A stretch of 64,000 nt of DNA. It comes from Loripinus fragilis (taxonomy: Eukaryota; Mollusca; Bivalvia; Lucinida; Lucinidae). How positions within the stretch are numbered: position 1 is the stretch's first letter; each line of letters starts with the position of its first letter. Under the pieces are notes generated by a model that was not told the DNA's origin, ran no database searches, and saw only the letters and a program-made list of their open reading frames with translations. The stretch is taken from assembly GCA_964019695.1 (NCBI GenBank), contig OZ026517.1, positions 56,489,172-56,553,171 of the forward strand, in the 5' to 3' direction. Below are positions 30,861 to 41,300 of this stretch, piece after piece. The translations under genes and the position numbers were made by a program.

Positions 30861-31088
30861 GGTAAACCTCTAACAGCTCTATGTTGGGGTCACAACGATA
30901 TGCGGTTGTTTGTTGCTGCGGGACACAACATGTATGTAACGTGGGTCATCAAACATGTGCCGAAACTTCAGTATCTCTGCCAGAGGAGCGTTCAGAAATC
31001 CGTGAAGAATTCCAGGAACGTAGAAAGGCTGCCACTTCCCTCCAAACTGTGTGAAAATGTTCAGACATTGTTTTCTCCGACTATAAAG
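30861..31088 (+). CDS. TULP4: TULP4-like internal exon (SOCS box)
   Basis: 228 bp, 76 codons, phase 0 at both ends, between acceptor TGTTTTTCAG (ending 30860) and donor GTAGGC (from 31089). The first ~28 residues (LTALCWGHNDMRLFVAAG) finish the WD40-like part. Residues about 39-76 form a SOCS box: LQYLCQRSV fits the Elongin-C-binding BC-box pattern (hydrophobic-x3-Cys), and ERLPLPSKL carries the LPxP Cul5-box. TULP4 proteins are predicted substrate receptors of Elongin B/C-Cul5 ubiquitin ligases, acting in the cytosol. The sequence aligns with vertebrate TULP4 by eye (LSLLCQ..., LPPRLC...). A truncated SINE lies 22 bp after the exon. Confidence 0.93.
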
Positions 31089-31110
31089 GTAGGCAAGTAC
31101 AAATAACACA

Positions 31111-31234
31111 AGTTCGAGCCTCACCGGCATCACTGCGTTGTGGTCCTTGAGCAAGACACATCTATCCTAGCTTAGTTTTGGTTCAACCGAGGAAGACCTG
31201 TCCCTGTTTAACGTACCGAATCGAAACAAACAAA
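31111..31234 (+). mobile_element. 5'-truncated SINE next to an exon
   Basis: Starts inside the SINE at AGTTCGAGCCTCACCGG, continues 'tagttttggttcaaccgaggaagacc', and ends CAAACAAA. An exact 11-bp duplication, CAAATAACACA, flanks it (31100-31110 and 31235-31245). This is the signature of target-primed reverse transcription. The left duplication begins only 11 bp inside the intron. Confidence 0.88.
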
Positions 31235-31245
31235 CAAATAACACA

Positions 31246-31489
31246 CACATACACACACACTTAAAAAATGAATACCATATTCATCCCATTTAGCACCCCT
31301 GCTGCTCCTATAAGCTTCTCTTTGGTGACTTAAAAAAAATATAAGGTGGAGGAAAAAATAGTTTCACTCACGTAAAGTAACGAATTAGCCATTCAGCCAT
31401 TGCCGGTTCTTCTTATGTACATGTAACCATCCTGCTACCTCAGAGATACCTATCTGTATACATGTTGTAACTTTAGTCACAAATTTAGG
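31246..31489. other. Short intronic stretch with a CA microsatellite
   Basis: ACACACACATACACACACAC near 31241-31260. Nothing else. Confidence 0.5.
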
Positions 31490-31840
31490 AGATGACTGTT
31501 TTCTAATTTTTCATTTGGGGAGGTATACGGTTGGAAATTTAGTTCCGTGTCGCTGTAAAACGTGATTTCTGAATGTATATCTGACAATATACCTCCCCAA
31601 ATGAAAATTTTTCAATATGGTAATCCCTATTCTAATGCACTTCTGCAATTTCATCTCAAATCGGAGCATTGCCAGCCGCATAATGCTGCAAGCCATTCAA
31701 TGAAATGTGACATAATTAATGATGTCAAACTGTTGCCTACAGTATATCGCAGGCTATACTGTCTCAAATTTTGGTGTTATCCAATCAGACGTCACATTAC
31801 AAAATCAAGTACATTAGAATTCTCTTTTCACGTTGGTCCA
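31490..31840 (-). repeat. Hairpin element, family E copy 2
   Basis: Hairpin from TTTTTCATTTGGGGAGG (about 31507) to CCTCCCCAAATGAAAATT (about 31592), then a flank reading as the complement of 4515-4728 (for example 'gtgacataattaatgatgtcaaactgttgcctacagtata'). Confidence 0.8.
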
Positions 31841-32039
31841 AATATTGTCTGTTTTTTGCGTCCGCTGTGTATATTCAAGCGCAATTTAGATTAGATTTTA
31901 TCATGGAACCAACCTCTATGAACACTGATGGTTCATATTGTGTGCAATATTAGTTACCAAAATACATAAGCAGATGAGAGCAGAGCAGAGGACAAATACT
32001 GGCGGGGGAAAGAATTGATAGAAAAAAGGTGGGATCCTG

Positions 32040-32290
32040 GCCGCGAGGTTATGAAGCTTTATTCATGCTCAACTCCAGTGAGAACGAACTTTTATCTGCT
32101 CATTAAAACTAAAATACCAGTCTCTCAGATGTTGTATTAATCATGCTAATAAATGTTAAAATGCCAACAATTGTTGGCATTTTAACATTTATGAGCAGGA
32201 TAAATTTTGTGCTTAGTTGAGTTGAGCATGAATAAATTTTGTGCTTAGTTGAGTTGAGCATGAAAACAGTTTTTATAACCTTAAGGCCTG
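32040..32290. repeat. Palindromic repeat, family D copy 4
   Basis: Contains AATGCCAACAATTGTTGGCA near 32161-32180. The segment TTTTGTGCTTAGTTGAGTTG with 'agcatgaa' is directly duplicated at its right side (32206 and 32238). Confidence 0.85.
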
Positions 32291-32799
32291 ATTTTGATCT
32301 GTACCGCTAATAAAGTAACTTTGATAACCATTGACTTTCTAATAGCAATAGGAAGAGATAGGTCATAGAAATTTTTCATGATCAACCTTTCGCAGAAAAA
32401 CATATACGGACACAGGCGTCAATTGAACTCTTTTACTCGATAGAAGTATGATTATAAATCTCCAACTCGCTAACTACAGCGGGAAGCAGCATAAAATCAT
32501 CAGGTGGTTAGCACATTTTAAATTGGTTTGTTTCTGCACAATTTCCATACAAGATCGATGCTTCGGCAGTCAGCATTAACTCCCCAAGTTTTAATAAAGC
32601 ATTAATTTCATGTGGAAAAAAAATTCTGCTGTCATTACCGAGGCAAAAAATGTTTTAGTTGGGAGTTGTTGAAATCTAATAGCAGTGTAATTTTAGAACA
32701 AAGAGTTCAACTTCTACTTTCATGAAAGTACATCATCCACATTTTAAGAAAATGGTACTACTTTGCTGTTGTTAGGTGCTTAAGTACTCCAAGAGAAAA
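32291..32799. other. Intronic stretch, nothing recognised
   Basis: No gene, repeat family or structured motif could be assigned. Confidence 0.4.
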
Positions 32800-32985
32800 A
32801 AGACCAGTAGATAAGAATGCATAATTAAAATTAATTTTCTTATTTCTCAACGAAAACATATGTTGTGGGTATCAAAAGAACCGTCTCCATGAGATGGTTC
32901 TTTTGAGTACCCAAAACATATACTAAAACTGATGGATAAGAAAATATTTATAACTTTACGCTCATAACTTTTTTTTATCTAGTCC
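32800..32985. repeat. Hairpin MITE, family A copy 5
   Basis: Core TCAAAAGAACCGTCTCCATG with GAGATGGTTCTTTTGAG at 32870-32907, in the usual frame. Confidence 0.87.
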
Positions 32986-33714
32986 AATGAAAATTGATCC
33001 TAGAGGAGCATTCTGATCTTGGATGGTTCAAATACTCCCGCTAAGTTTTTCATGAACATTATTTCCCATTGGTATCCTGGGTCAGATGTGGTACTTGATT
33101 GTATCGATTCCTGATCGTTGCACCCTTACTTACTTTCAGATTCCAAAATCATTCTTATAGTTACCTAGATGGCACTGCTATTTTGGGGCCTAACAAAATT
33201 TAGGTAAAAATACAAATATTATATAGTGACTTAAAGTCATTTTAGATAACATTCTTTTCATAAATTGGGAGGGGTTGTTCATAAGGAAGGCGGCATTTAC
33301 TGGAATGAATACTGGACAAAGTGGCAATCACAAATGATTTGTGATTGTGAATACAATTTTGTCGAGTATGAAATGTATTTAGTTTAAATACATCTCAGAA
33401 TTCAATTCAGCATGTTTGAAAATTGCGGATACGGCTATGGTTTGGGTCCCAGAGGATTGACAGAAGCCTGAAGTCCAATATAGGTGTCAGAAAGCCCACT
33501 GTCAAGGGGATAATTTACAAACCTGGCACTCGGAGCATTTTCCCTCGACTGGGAAATAGCATAAAGATGATAGAAGATTGGAATTGAAAGGAATTCCCAT
33601 GGTTGTGAATTTTAATTGAAAATCTAAGAGAAGAGATTGAACACAATTTCCATATAATCACGATAATTCCGCTGTGACTGCTCCAGTTAATCAAAAATAT
33701 TCATCGTAAAATTT
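32986..33714. other. Intronic stretch, mostly unassigned
   Basis: A small palindrome, AATCACAAATGATTTGTGATT, lies at about 33327-33347. No exon seen. Confidence 0.4.
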
Positions 33715-33865
33715 TGATTTTTTATTTTATTTCTCAATCAAAATATATGTTGTGGGTACTCAAACAAACCATCTCTCTAAGACGGTTTGTTTGAGTACCC
33801 ACAGCATATGGTTTGGTTGATAAATCAGGGAGTTAAATAAAAATATGCTTTCTTATCTGGAGTTG
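33715..33865. repeat. Hairpin MITE, family A copy 6 with altered core
   Basis: Shoulders are standard (TATGTTGTGGGTACTCAA ... TTGAGTACCCACAGCATATG). The inner stem reads CAAACAAACC / GGTTTGTTTG where other copies have CAAAAGAACC / GGTTCTTTTG. Both arms changed together. Confidence 0.85.
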
Positions 33866-34149
33866 TGTAATGCAACAGATTACTGTAAATTAAGCACGGA
33901 AAACGTAAGCCTTTCCATAAGAGAAGAGACAGGGATATTTTACGGTATCTTTTTTGTGCTAAAGGCTCGAGAATTAGAGAAAGATGTCACTGTACAAACC
34001 GGCATACATCATAAGCATTGAGGTAATATATTGTGTCCTTGAGCAAGATGCTTTATCCTCTGCTTATAGTACTGATTCAACAAATAAAAGAAAGTATCCT
34101 TTCATGACTGAAAAAGCAGCATCCCAAACAAGACCAAGTCAAAAACATT
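33866..34149 (+). repeat. Short stretch with a SINE-derived fragment
   Basis: At about 34030-34115, 'ttgtgtccttgagcaagatg' and 'ttatagtactgattcaacaaataaa' match the 3' half of the SINE in decayed form. Confidence 0.5.
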
Positions 34150-34560
34150 TTAAGCTCATCCGAGTCAAAGGCTGAAAGTGAGCTATTGTGATGGGTCTGC
34201 ATCTGTGGTGTGTAAACTTTTTCTTTAAATGACATCTCCTAAATAACTGGTCAAAATTTAAAATAATTTCACATAAATGTTCCCCACAATGCCCTCTACC
34301 AAAATTGCACAAATGGTTTACTCTGCTGAGCAAAATGGCTTCCAGAGCTGAAAGTAGAAATATCTTTAAACGTCATTTCACTGGTCCAAATTCAAAATAA
34401 TTTCAAAGAAATGTTCCTCATATAGTCCAAAATTTCACAAACGGTTCCATATTAGGCTGAAGAAAATGGCCATTAGAGCTAAAAATAGATATATCTTTAA
34501 ATGACATCTCCTGAACCACTGGCCCAAATTTGACATAATTTCACAGAATGGTATTAACAA
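34150..34560 (+). repeat. Degenerate tandem repeat, about 130-160 bp unit
   Basis: 'aaatgacatctcctaaataactggtcaaaatttaaaataatttcaca.aaatgttcc' recurs three times (about 34227, 34365 and 34500). Related to the fragment at 29530. Confidence 0.7.
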
Positions 34561-35391
34561 AGAGATGTGTCCGAAGACTTTAATACAAGTATCTCAAACG
34601 GAAAAAGCTAGCTTTTAACGTCCACAAACAGTTTAAATCATTTTTTTCTAGACATGACAAACACGTGCACACTGAATGACACCAGAAGTTGCGAGAAAAC
34701 TTATTTAATACAGCACCGTAGATAAGCAGCGGATTTGCGTAAATAAGCAATTAAAATCCTCAAAAAAGCAATTAAGATTAAATGTGTGCGTACCGAAAAG
34801 CAATTCTAACAATCGGTATGCAATTACATGCGATGTCATTGCGTACCATTAGGTCCATTTCGTTTCCATTTGGGTAGTAAGCAAATGCCAGTCGGGTATT
34901 GATTTTTTTTTTACTAGCGAGCGCGCAATATAACTCCAGTTTATGAATAAAATATCGGTGCCCAGTCCAGTATTTCGCGGAAAAACACAATGATGAAAGT
35001 GAAACTTTGCAAAGTGTACACGCTCAAATGTCAACAAGGGGATGAGATTTGCTTCAGGTACAATAAAATCTGCTAGTTTGATAGTTTTGAAAGGCAGACG
35101 ATGGGAGTGGATAAATATGCAAGCACATTCCCGATGGCTTAATGCAATAAGAAAACGTGTAATCACAGAAAAAAACATGGCGTAAAAAAATATGAAAATA
35201 CGCAATTGTTTTTACAAGTACGCAATTGGGGATAACCAGGTTGCGTAAATACCCAATTGACCCAAAAAGCTTAACTAGGGCGCTGTTAATAAATTCAATA
35301 ATACATTAGTACACATGTTAGATCCTCTATATAAACATCAATTGGCAAAAAGAAAATTAAACTAGAGCAGCAGTCGATGGTACACCATCGC
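34561..35391. other. Intronic stretch, nothing recognised
   Basis: Minus-strand ORFs of 70 and 118 codons exist in this area but overlap each other and show no protein family or conserved pattern. No gene called. Confidence 0.4.
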
Positions 35392-36390
35392 AAATACCCG
35401 CTTTTTTACCTATAACCTTTATCTTGGGGTCAAGGTCATACAAAATGTAGCTCAGTACCTTCTACATAATGTGACCTATGTACCTGTGAAGTTTGAAGTT
35501 GATATGTCCAATGGTTAAGGAGGAGATGCATTTACAAGAAAATACATTATATGACCTTGACCTAGTTGTTAAGGTCACACAAAATGTTGTCCAGTGTTGT
35601 CCAAATCATATGACCTATGCACCTGCCAAATTTGAAGTTGCTACATCCAACAGTTTAGGAGAAGATGGATTTACAATAAAGTAAATTATATGACCTTGAC
35701 CTTGGAGTCAAGGTCACACAAAATGTTGCCAAGTACCATCCACATCATGTGACCTATGCACCAGTAAACTTTGAAGTTGCTATGTCCAATGGTTCAGGAG
35801 AAGATTCATTAACAAGAAAATACATTATTTGACCTTGGGATATTTGACCTTGACCCCAAGGTCAAGGTCACATGAAGTGTTGCCTAGTACCCTCAACATC
35901 ATGTGACCTATGCGCAGGCAAAATTTGAAGTTGCTACTTCCAAAACATTATGAGGAGAGGCGTTTTCAAGAAAATACATTATTCGACCATTGACCTTGAC
36001 CTTGGGGTCAAGGTCACACGAAACGTCGCCCAGTACCCTTGAGATCATGTGACCTATGCACAGGCAAAATTTGAAGCTGCTACTTTGAAAAGTTTATGAG
36101 GAGATGCATTTACAAGAAAATACATTATTTGACCTTTGACCTTGACCTTGGGGTCAAGGACACACGAAATGTCACCCAGTACCCTCTACATCATGTGATC
36201 TATGCACCTACAAAGTTTCAAGTTGCTACGGCCAACGGTTTAGGAGAAGATACAATTACAAGAAACGTGACGCACGGACGCACGGACAGACGGACGGACG
36301 GACGACGGACCGACTTTGGTACGAAATTAATATACCCTATTTTTCTTACGAAAAAGCGGGTATAACTATTTTTCTTACGAAAAAGCGGGT
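35392..36390 (+). repeat. Satellite-bearing element with nuclear-receptor half-sites
   Basis: Five to six units of about 140-155 bp. Each contains TGACCTTGACC followed by a variant of TTGGGGTCAAGGTCACAC, and 'catgtgacctatgcacc.g.aaa.tttgaagttgcta'. The outer ends AATACCCGCTTTTTTACC (35394) and ACGAAAAAGCGGGTAT (about 36348) are inverted. The right end is locally duplicated (36337-36391), and a GACGGACGGACG microsatellite lies at about 36270-36306. It looks like a mobile element whose body is a satellite array. No ORF of interest. Confidence 0.8.
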
Positions 36391-36436
36391 ATAATAAGCC
36401 TTGATTTCTCTTGTAGATATCATTAAACTTGTAGTA

Positions 36437-36843
36437 CAGGGTTGGCACAGGCTTGAAAAGTACTTGAATATACAGGACTGTCTTGAAAAGTCCTTGAAAA
36501 TTAAATTTGCCTTGAAAAGTACTTGAAAAACACTCAAAGGCCTTGAAAAGTCCTTGAATTTTGCCATTTACAGGAGGATTCAACACTGTTTTTGGAGATC
36601 TAAATCAGTATAAAATTGTAGTTCCTTTATTTGGTGCAGCATTTGCTGCACCAAATAAAGGCACCACAATCTTACTAATTTTCTAAAATTCATATCTTTA
36701 GTAATGCAGTCTAGCATTTCAAAAATAGAATTTTAACATGTAAATCAGTATTTTTCATAAGTTTACCACCCTTGAAAATAGTAGGTCTTTAAGAAGTCCT
36801 GAAAAGTCCTTGGATTTTACACAAACTTGCCTGTATGAACCTT
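36437..36843 (+). repeat. CTTGAAAAGT-rich element, family C copy 2
   Basis: GGTTGGCACAGGCTTGAAAA to CTTGCCTGTATGAACC, with the hairpin TTTGGTGCAGCA/TGCTGCACCAAA near 36630-36656. Confidence 0.87.
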
Positions 36844-38159
36844 GTAGTAATAGTTGCACATTAAGCATTCCCCTATTTGCAATTATTGTCATTCGTGTCC
36901 CACAGATTATGCAGAACTCTAAACTTGTTTTTGAGTCGTGTTTTGCAAAAATGTCTGTAAACCCTTTCAAATTGTGCTTATGTATACTCTGATAAGAATG
37001 CTCACCACAGCTTGATTTTAGACAAGTGATCTTTTGTTGATTAAAAGTTACATGACCAACAATCGCACGAAACTCCAAGGTCATGCACATATTGTACAAA
37101 TGTTCTTTTTTTTTCATATCATGGTTAAAGCTTAGAAAACGAAGAGACCTTATATGTTAAAGATGCATACTCTGTAACTATGAACATTTTTCAAAAATTT
37201 TTATTTTCTTTTTAGATCATTTGTAAAAGAAGAATTAAGCTATGTTTTCACCATAAAAATGTTCAGTACAGCTGAAAACTGCATGGAAAAGTGAATTATC
37301 TTATCAAATAGGTGTTTTTTTCTCTTGTTTGTAATTATTTGTGTCCCTCCAATAATTCTAGACCGTTGAATTTTGATATAAATGCAGTTGTTTTGATAGT
37401 GATAACTTGTTCAGATTTACGAAAATGATTAAATGTTTACCTGAATTTGAGTATTTTTACTGTGTTCTTGAAAAATAGAAACATTAGTTCTAAAATTAAA
37501 AGATCAAAAGTTACAGACTATGCAGCTTTAATAATTTTCTTGCTATTTTTCTCATTTCTCAACAAAAACATAATATGCTTCCAATGTGCCCACAACAAAT
37601 GTTTTCAATGAGTATTAAGAGAGTTATCACTTTTTGTTTCAGTTTTAAGAATTGTCCTTTTTAGGGCTATGCATATTAACAACTTAATAAAGCTTGACTT
37701 TAACGTGATTCGGCAAATTTGGATTAATCATGGCAATTCTGGTGAGACTCTTTAGCAAGTTTAAAGATTCCTTCCAAGAAAATTGCGCAATTGCTTATGC
37801 AGGGAACGAGATAGGTTTAGCCTCCTCTGATTACAGCTATTTGTCTTCTTTATTGCGTGTCTCTTGACAGGGAAATGTTTGCATGCAGCTGCCGAATTTT
37901 GATACATTTTAATGTAATTTTGCCCAAGTGCTTAGTTTTTGAAACATTTCTAATCAAGTTTTGGCAGTGAATTACCCAAATGTCGATGTGTAATTGCATT
38001 AGGTCTCTTTTCAAGAGTTTCTAAAGGGATTTTGTTTCGGAATAGAAATAATTTAAGCTGAATTTTAGAAAAGATGGGAAAGGCTTTTAGTTTCTTTGAA
38101 TCTACTTTTCTATAGTTTATTGTTCTTTTGTGTGCTTATGTTTGAGGTTACTTCTGATT
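36844..38159. other. AT-rich intronic stretch
   Basis: A long run without a recognised repeat family, hairpin or exon. Candidate single-copy intron sequence. Confidence 0.45.
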
Positions 38160-38445
38160 GCCTAACTCTTTCCTTGCTAGCGGAGCTGATAACTTTTGCA
38201 AGCAATTTGGACCCAGATTAGGACCGACAGGTTGGTCCTGATCTGGATCCAACTGTTTGATGCTTTGATAGTGTTCCTGAAACTTTTTTTTTTGAAAAAA
38301 GTAATTTTGAAAAAAGTCAGCAGATGACAAAAGCATGAAAAATTACCCAGCATGCATAGTGCCAACTCTTTCCAAGCTAGTGGCAACTTTTGTCATCTGC
38401 TGATAAACTTTCCAAATAGTTTGAATCCAGATTAGGTCTGACACA
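38160..38445. repeat. GATCAG-hairpin MITE, family J copies 5a and 5b
   Basis: A copy with core AGGACCGACAGGTTGGTCCT (about 38220-38240) is followed at 38363 by the start of a second, truncated copy ('gccaactctttccaagctagtggcaac', 'gaatccagattaggtctgac'). Confidence 0.75.
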
Positions 38446-38447
38446 AG

Positions 38448-38640
38448 TGCAGAGGCCAAGTGGTACAATGCTCCGGTTGAGATTGAGGGGTCATTGGTTT
38501 GAGCCTCACAGGAAGCACTGTGTTGTGACTTTGAGCAAGACTATATTTATCCTCTGCTTAGTACTGGTTCAATGCAGGAAATGGCCCAACATGACTGAAA
38601 TTTGTTGACTGGGAAATAAAGCATCAATACAAACAAACAA
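38448..38640 (+). mobile_element. tRNA-derived SINE, divergent copy
   Basis: AGTGCAGAGGCCAAGTGGTA with TTTGAGCCTCACAGG, body 'tagtactggttcaatgcagg' and tail ACAAACAAACAAAA. It is more diverged than the copies at 17621 and 25594 and may belong to a second subfamily, shared with 56840. Confidence 0.75.
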
Positions 38641-38675
38641 AATAGTCAGGTGCATCATAAGAGCTCTGAAAATAC

Positions 38676-38910
38676 CTTGAGATTATAAAACTTTTTCATG
38701 CTGAACTCAATTGAACATGAAATATATCGTGCTCATAAATGTTAAAATACCAACAATTGTTGGCAGTTTAACACCCATAACCATGATATATACAAGATCG
38801 GACAGTTTGAAAGCAAGAAATGTGTTTATTTTTTAGCATATTAGTTTTTATGAGCTATTGAAATTTCATGCTCAGTTGAGTTTAGCATAAAAAGTTTACA
38901 ACCTATACAA
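38676..38910. repeat. Palindromic repeat, family D copy 5
   Basis: Contains AATACCAACAATTGTTGGCA near 38746 in the usual frame. Confidence 0.8.
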
Positions 38911-38944
38911 TGTATGAGCATATATGGTATTTATGGTATCTCAT

Positions 38945-39195
38945 TTGAGCCAGTGCATGAGATTTCGAACAATACGGTATGTGCGACCAGCAAAGCCTCA
39001 GATCAGCCTGCACATACGCGCAGACTGGTCAGAGTCTTTGCTAGTCACTTGACTATTCTATGAGTGTTAAGCTACTGACTGAACATAATTTGCAGTTTCT
39101 AAGCTTTAAAGGAGGCTGCAGAGGCTCGTCTGAGTCTACACTCTTGTCAAAATGCCAAATTGTTGGAAATCACATGTCACAGCTTGTATACGGTA
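38945..39195 (+). repeat. Hairpin MITE, family B copy 4
   Basis: GAGCCAGTGCATGAGATTTC, then the hairpin GCGACCAGCAAAGCCTCAGATCAG in abbreviated form paired with 'ctggtcagagtctttgctagtc', then 'ggaaatcacatgtcacagc'. Confidence 0.8.
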
Positions 39196-39689
39196 ATTAT
39201 AGTATCTCATTTTATATTCCCAGCCTGTTCGGAATAGAATCTCCTTAGGATCACTCACAGTTGAGTTAATGAATCTTGAGCAAAACGTATTTGCATCTCT
39301 AAGAACTTCTATTCAGTCAGTAAATCCCACGTGTGGTATACGCGGGAATAATCTGTCAGGCTTTGATTAATAGTCATCTACTGTGACTAGAATAATCAGA
39401 TTCACTATTAATGTCCTTGTAAATGCACCTGATAGTGTTACACTGAAGATTGAATAACAAAAAAATACATGTTTTAATAGACTTTTGGCTTACTGTAAAG
39501 GCGACAACTTTAATATTCATATCTGGGTGTGGTTTGGCTATTTCATCTGCTAAGGAAGAGAAATCAGGTTCTATTTATAATTTGGTTAAGAAATAATAAG
39601 TTGTTTGGGCCGCGCAAACGTGCGTGCATTTCATGAAAATCCTAACCATATACACACTGAACGCACATTTATTAACCCTTAAAGCGCAT
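39196..39689. other. Intronic stretch, nothing recognised
   Basis: No gene or repeat assigned. Confidence 0.4.
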
Positions 39690-39840
39690 AGTCACAAAAT
39701 GTATGTTTTTTTTGTCGTCCACTAAAACATTTGAAGCCTCATAGACAAACAGTGTGGACCCAGATCAGACTGCTCCTATAGGAGCAGTTTGATCTGGGTC
39801 TACAATGTTTGCCTCTCTATGCTTATGTTAAATAGACATT
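39690..39840. repeat. GATCAG-hairpin MITE, family K copy 3
   Basis: Core CAGACTGCTCCTATAGGAGC with 'agtttgatctgggtc', flanked by 'gacaaacagtgtggaccc' and 'tacaatgtttgcc'. Confidence 0.83.
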
Positions 39841-40540
39841 TTCAGATGCAGTTATTTTGCTAGCGTTTTAAGGAATAAATAATGTGTTTGCGTCTATACT
39901 GAGGTAATGGCGCAAGATGATGCAGTTACTTTTGAATAAAACCACAGCTCTTTTTCAGCTTTTACCTGCGTCTAAGGTTGACCAGTCCTAATTACACATT
40001 CATGAGGCGCCGCCTTTACAGTAAGGGAAAAGTCAAAGAATATATGCTTGGGGATGAGGTGCTTGGAGTTGGTTGTACTAGCTCGCTCACATACAGCAGG
40101 CCTTCAGAATCTATGCCTCGGTAACATTTGCCTTCCAATGTCCAAATCACCCTTTTCGCGCGGCCACAGCAATTCCAGTAATCATCGTATGGATTCACGG
40201 GCATTGTAGCCTCTACGATTTTGTTTACCTCCACACTAAGACAAATTTTGAATAATTGCAAGCCCGCAGCCCGAAAACTCATCGCAGGTAGATTGCACTA
40301 TTCCCATACAGGCACCGCACACCGATCGTGAGGAAAAGGCAAGTTTTAGTTTTTAGTGCCCCAAAGATTGAGATAATCATAGGGAACCCGCAAGGACATC
40401 GCACGTGTATAGTGCGATTTATGTGGGGAGGTCATGAAGATTACACAATGACTGTGCAGTTTCCCTACGATCCCCGCAAGGTCTCTGCAAGGACTGTCCT
40501 GGTCTGTCGCAGAAAGAAATAGCAAGGTGATCCTAAAGAA
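39841..40540. other. Stretch with unassigned short ORFs
   Basis: A minus-strand 88-codon frame (40016-40282) and a plus-strand 64-codon frame (40328-40522) sit back to back and have protein-like composition (for example GKCYRGIDSEGLLYV), but I recognise no family. They may be remnants of the mobile element whose end follows at 40541. Not called as genes. Confidence 0.35.
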
Positions 40541-40789
40541 TGTAACCAAAAGGTTTCAAAGAGAATGAACAGTCATCGTTTTGATATTTGTCATTATCCA
40601 GATAATTTCACAAACGTTTCTTTACATTTCAATGAAAATGGCCATACTCCAAGGGATTTCTCATTTGCTCCTATTGATAAAGTTGAGGCTGAATGGCCTA
40701 GATTATTGAAAGAAACCTACTGGATGCATCGTCTAAATACCATTCATCCAAACGGTATGAATTCCAAGGTCCTGTACCAAATCCCTTAA
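40541..40789 (+). pseudogene. C-terminal fragment of a Penelope-like retroelement endonuclease
   Basis: An open frame from about 40541 to the stop at 40789 encodes KRMNSHRFDI, SLHFNENGHTPRDFSF and YWMHRLNTIHPNGMNSKV. The pattern R-x-x-x-H-R...HFN..GH...DF.F...E..W.HRLNT..P.G.N is typical of the C-terminal end of the GIY-YIG endonuclease region of Penelope-like elements. The reverse transcriptase and the GIY-YIG core are missing, so this is a 5'-truncated copy. The sequence at about 41225-41260 (CACTGAAGAAGGAATAAAAT) looks like the tail of such an element. A family J hairpin follows the stop codon. Assignment is by motif memory, not by a search. Confidence 0.7.
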
Positions 40790-40799
40790 ATCTTCGCAT

Positions 40800-40945
40800 G
40801 CTATATTCTTTGTCGTCTGCTGATCAACCTTTTTGTTAAACAGTTTGGATCCAGATCAGGACCGACTGTTTGTTTGGTCCTGATTTGGATCTTGACTGTT
40901 TGAAATGGTGATCAGCAGACAATAAAAGTAACTGCAGGCAAGGTA
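40800..40945. repeat. GATCAG-hairpin MITE, family J copy 6
   Basis: Core AGGACCGACTGTTTGTTTGG with TCCTGATTTGG, and frame 'gtcgtctgctgat' on the left and 'tgatcagcagacaataaaag' on the right. It sits inside the 3' region of the Penelope remnant. Confidence 0.78.
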
Positions 40946-41300
40946 ATTTAAGTAAAACAATATTTGGTATGGATATATGCATATTTAATGTATACATATG
41001 CTGTTTGTCACTACTTATTTTCATGTTCAATAATTCCACTTGTAAAGTCTTTTTAGTGACATTTTGTTTCATTGATCCAGCTAATTGTATTCATCATTAT
41101 ATGCACTTTTGCCATCTCACTATAACGTCACTAAATAGCGTCATTTATTTTGGCGTTTTTTGACGTCATTTCATTTGGCGCTTATGACATCACATAGTGG
41201 TATTATATACAATCAACCATTTTGCACTGAAGAAGGAATAAAATCCGAAACTAGTTTGTAGAAGAAAAATTTGAGTTGTACTGATTTTCTATTCCAAATT
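40946..41300 (+). repeat. Probable 3' untranslated tail of the Penelope-like remnant
   Basis: AT-rich, with several 'gacgtcat' and 'gcgtcatttattttggcg' motifs, ending near CACTGAAGAAGGAATAAAAT. Assigned by position and tail style only. Confidence 0.45.

Noticed and set aside
34778..35205. Overlapping minus-strand ORFs of 70 and 118 codons.
   Set aside because: Mutually overlapping, unrelated to any family I know, and lacking splice context.
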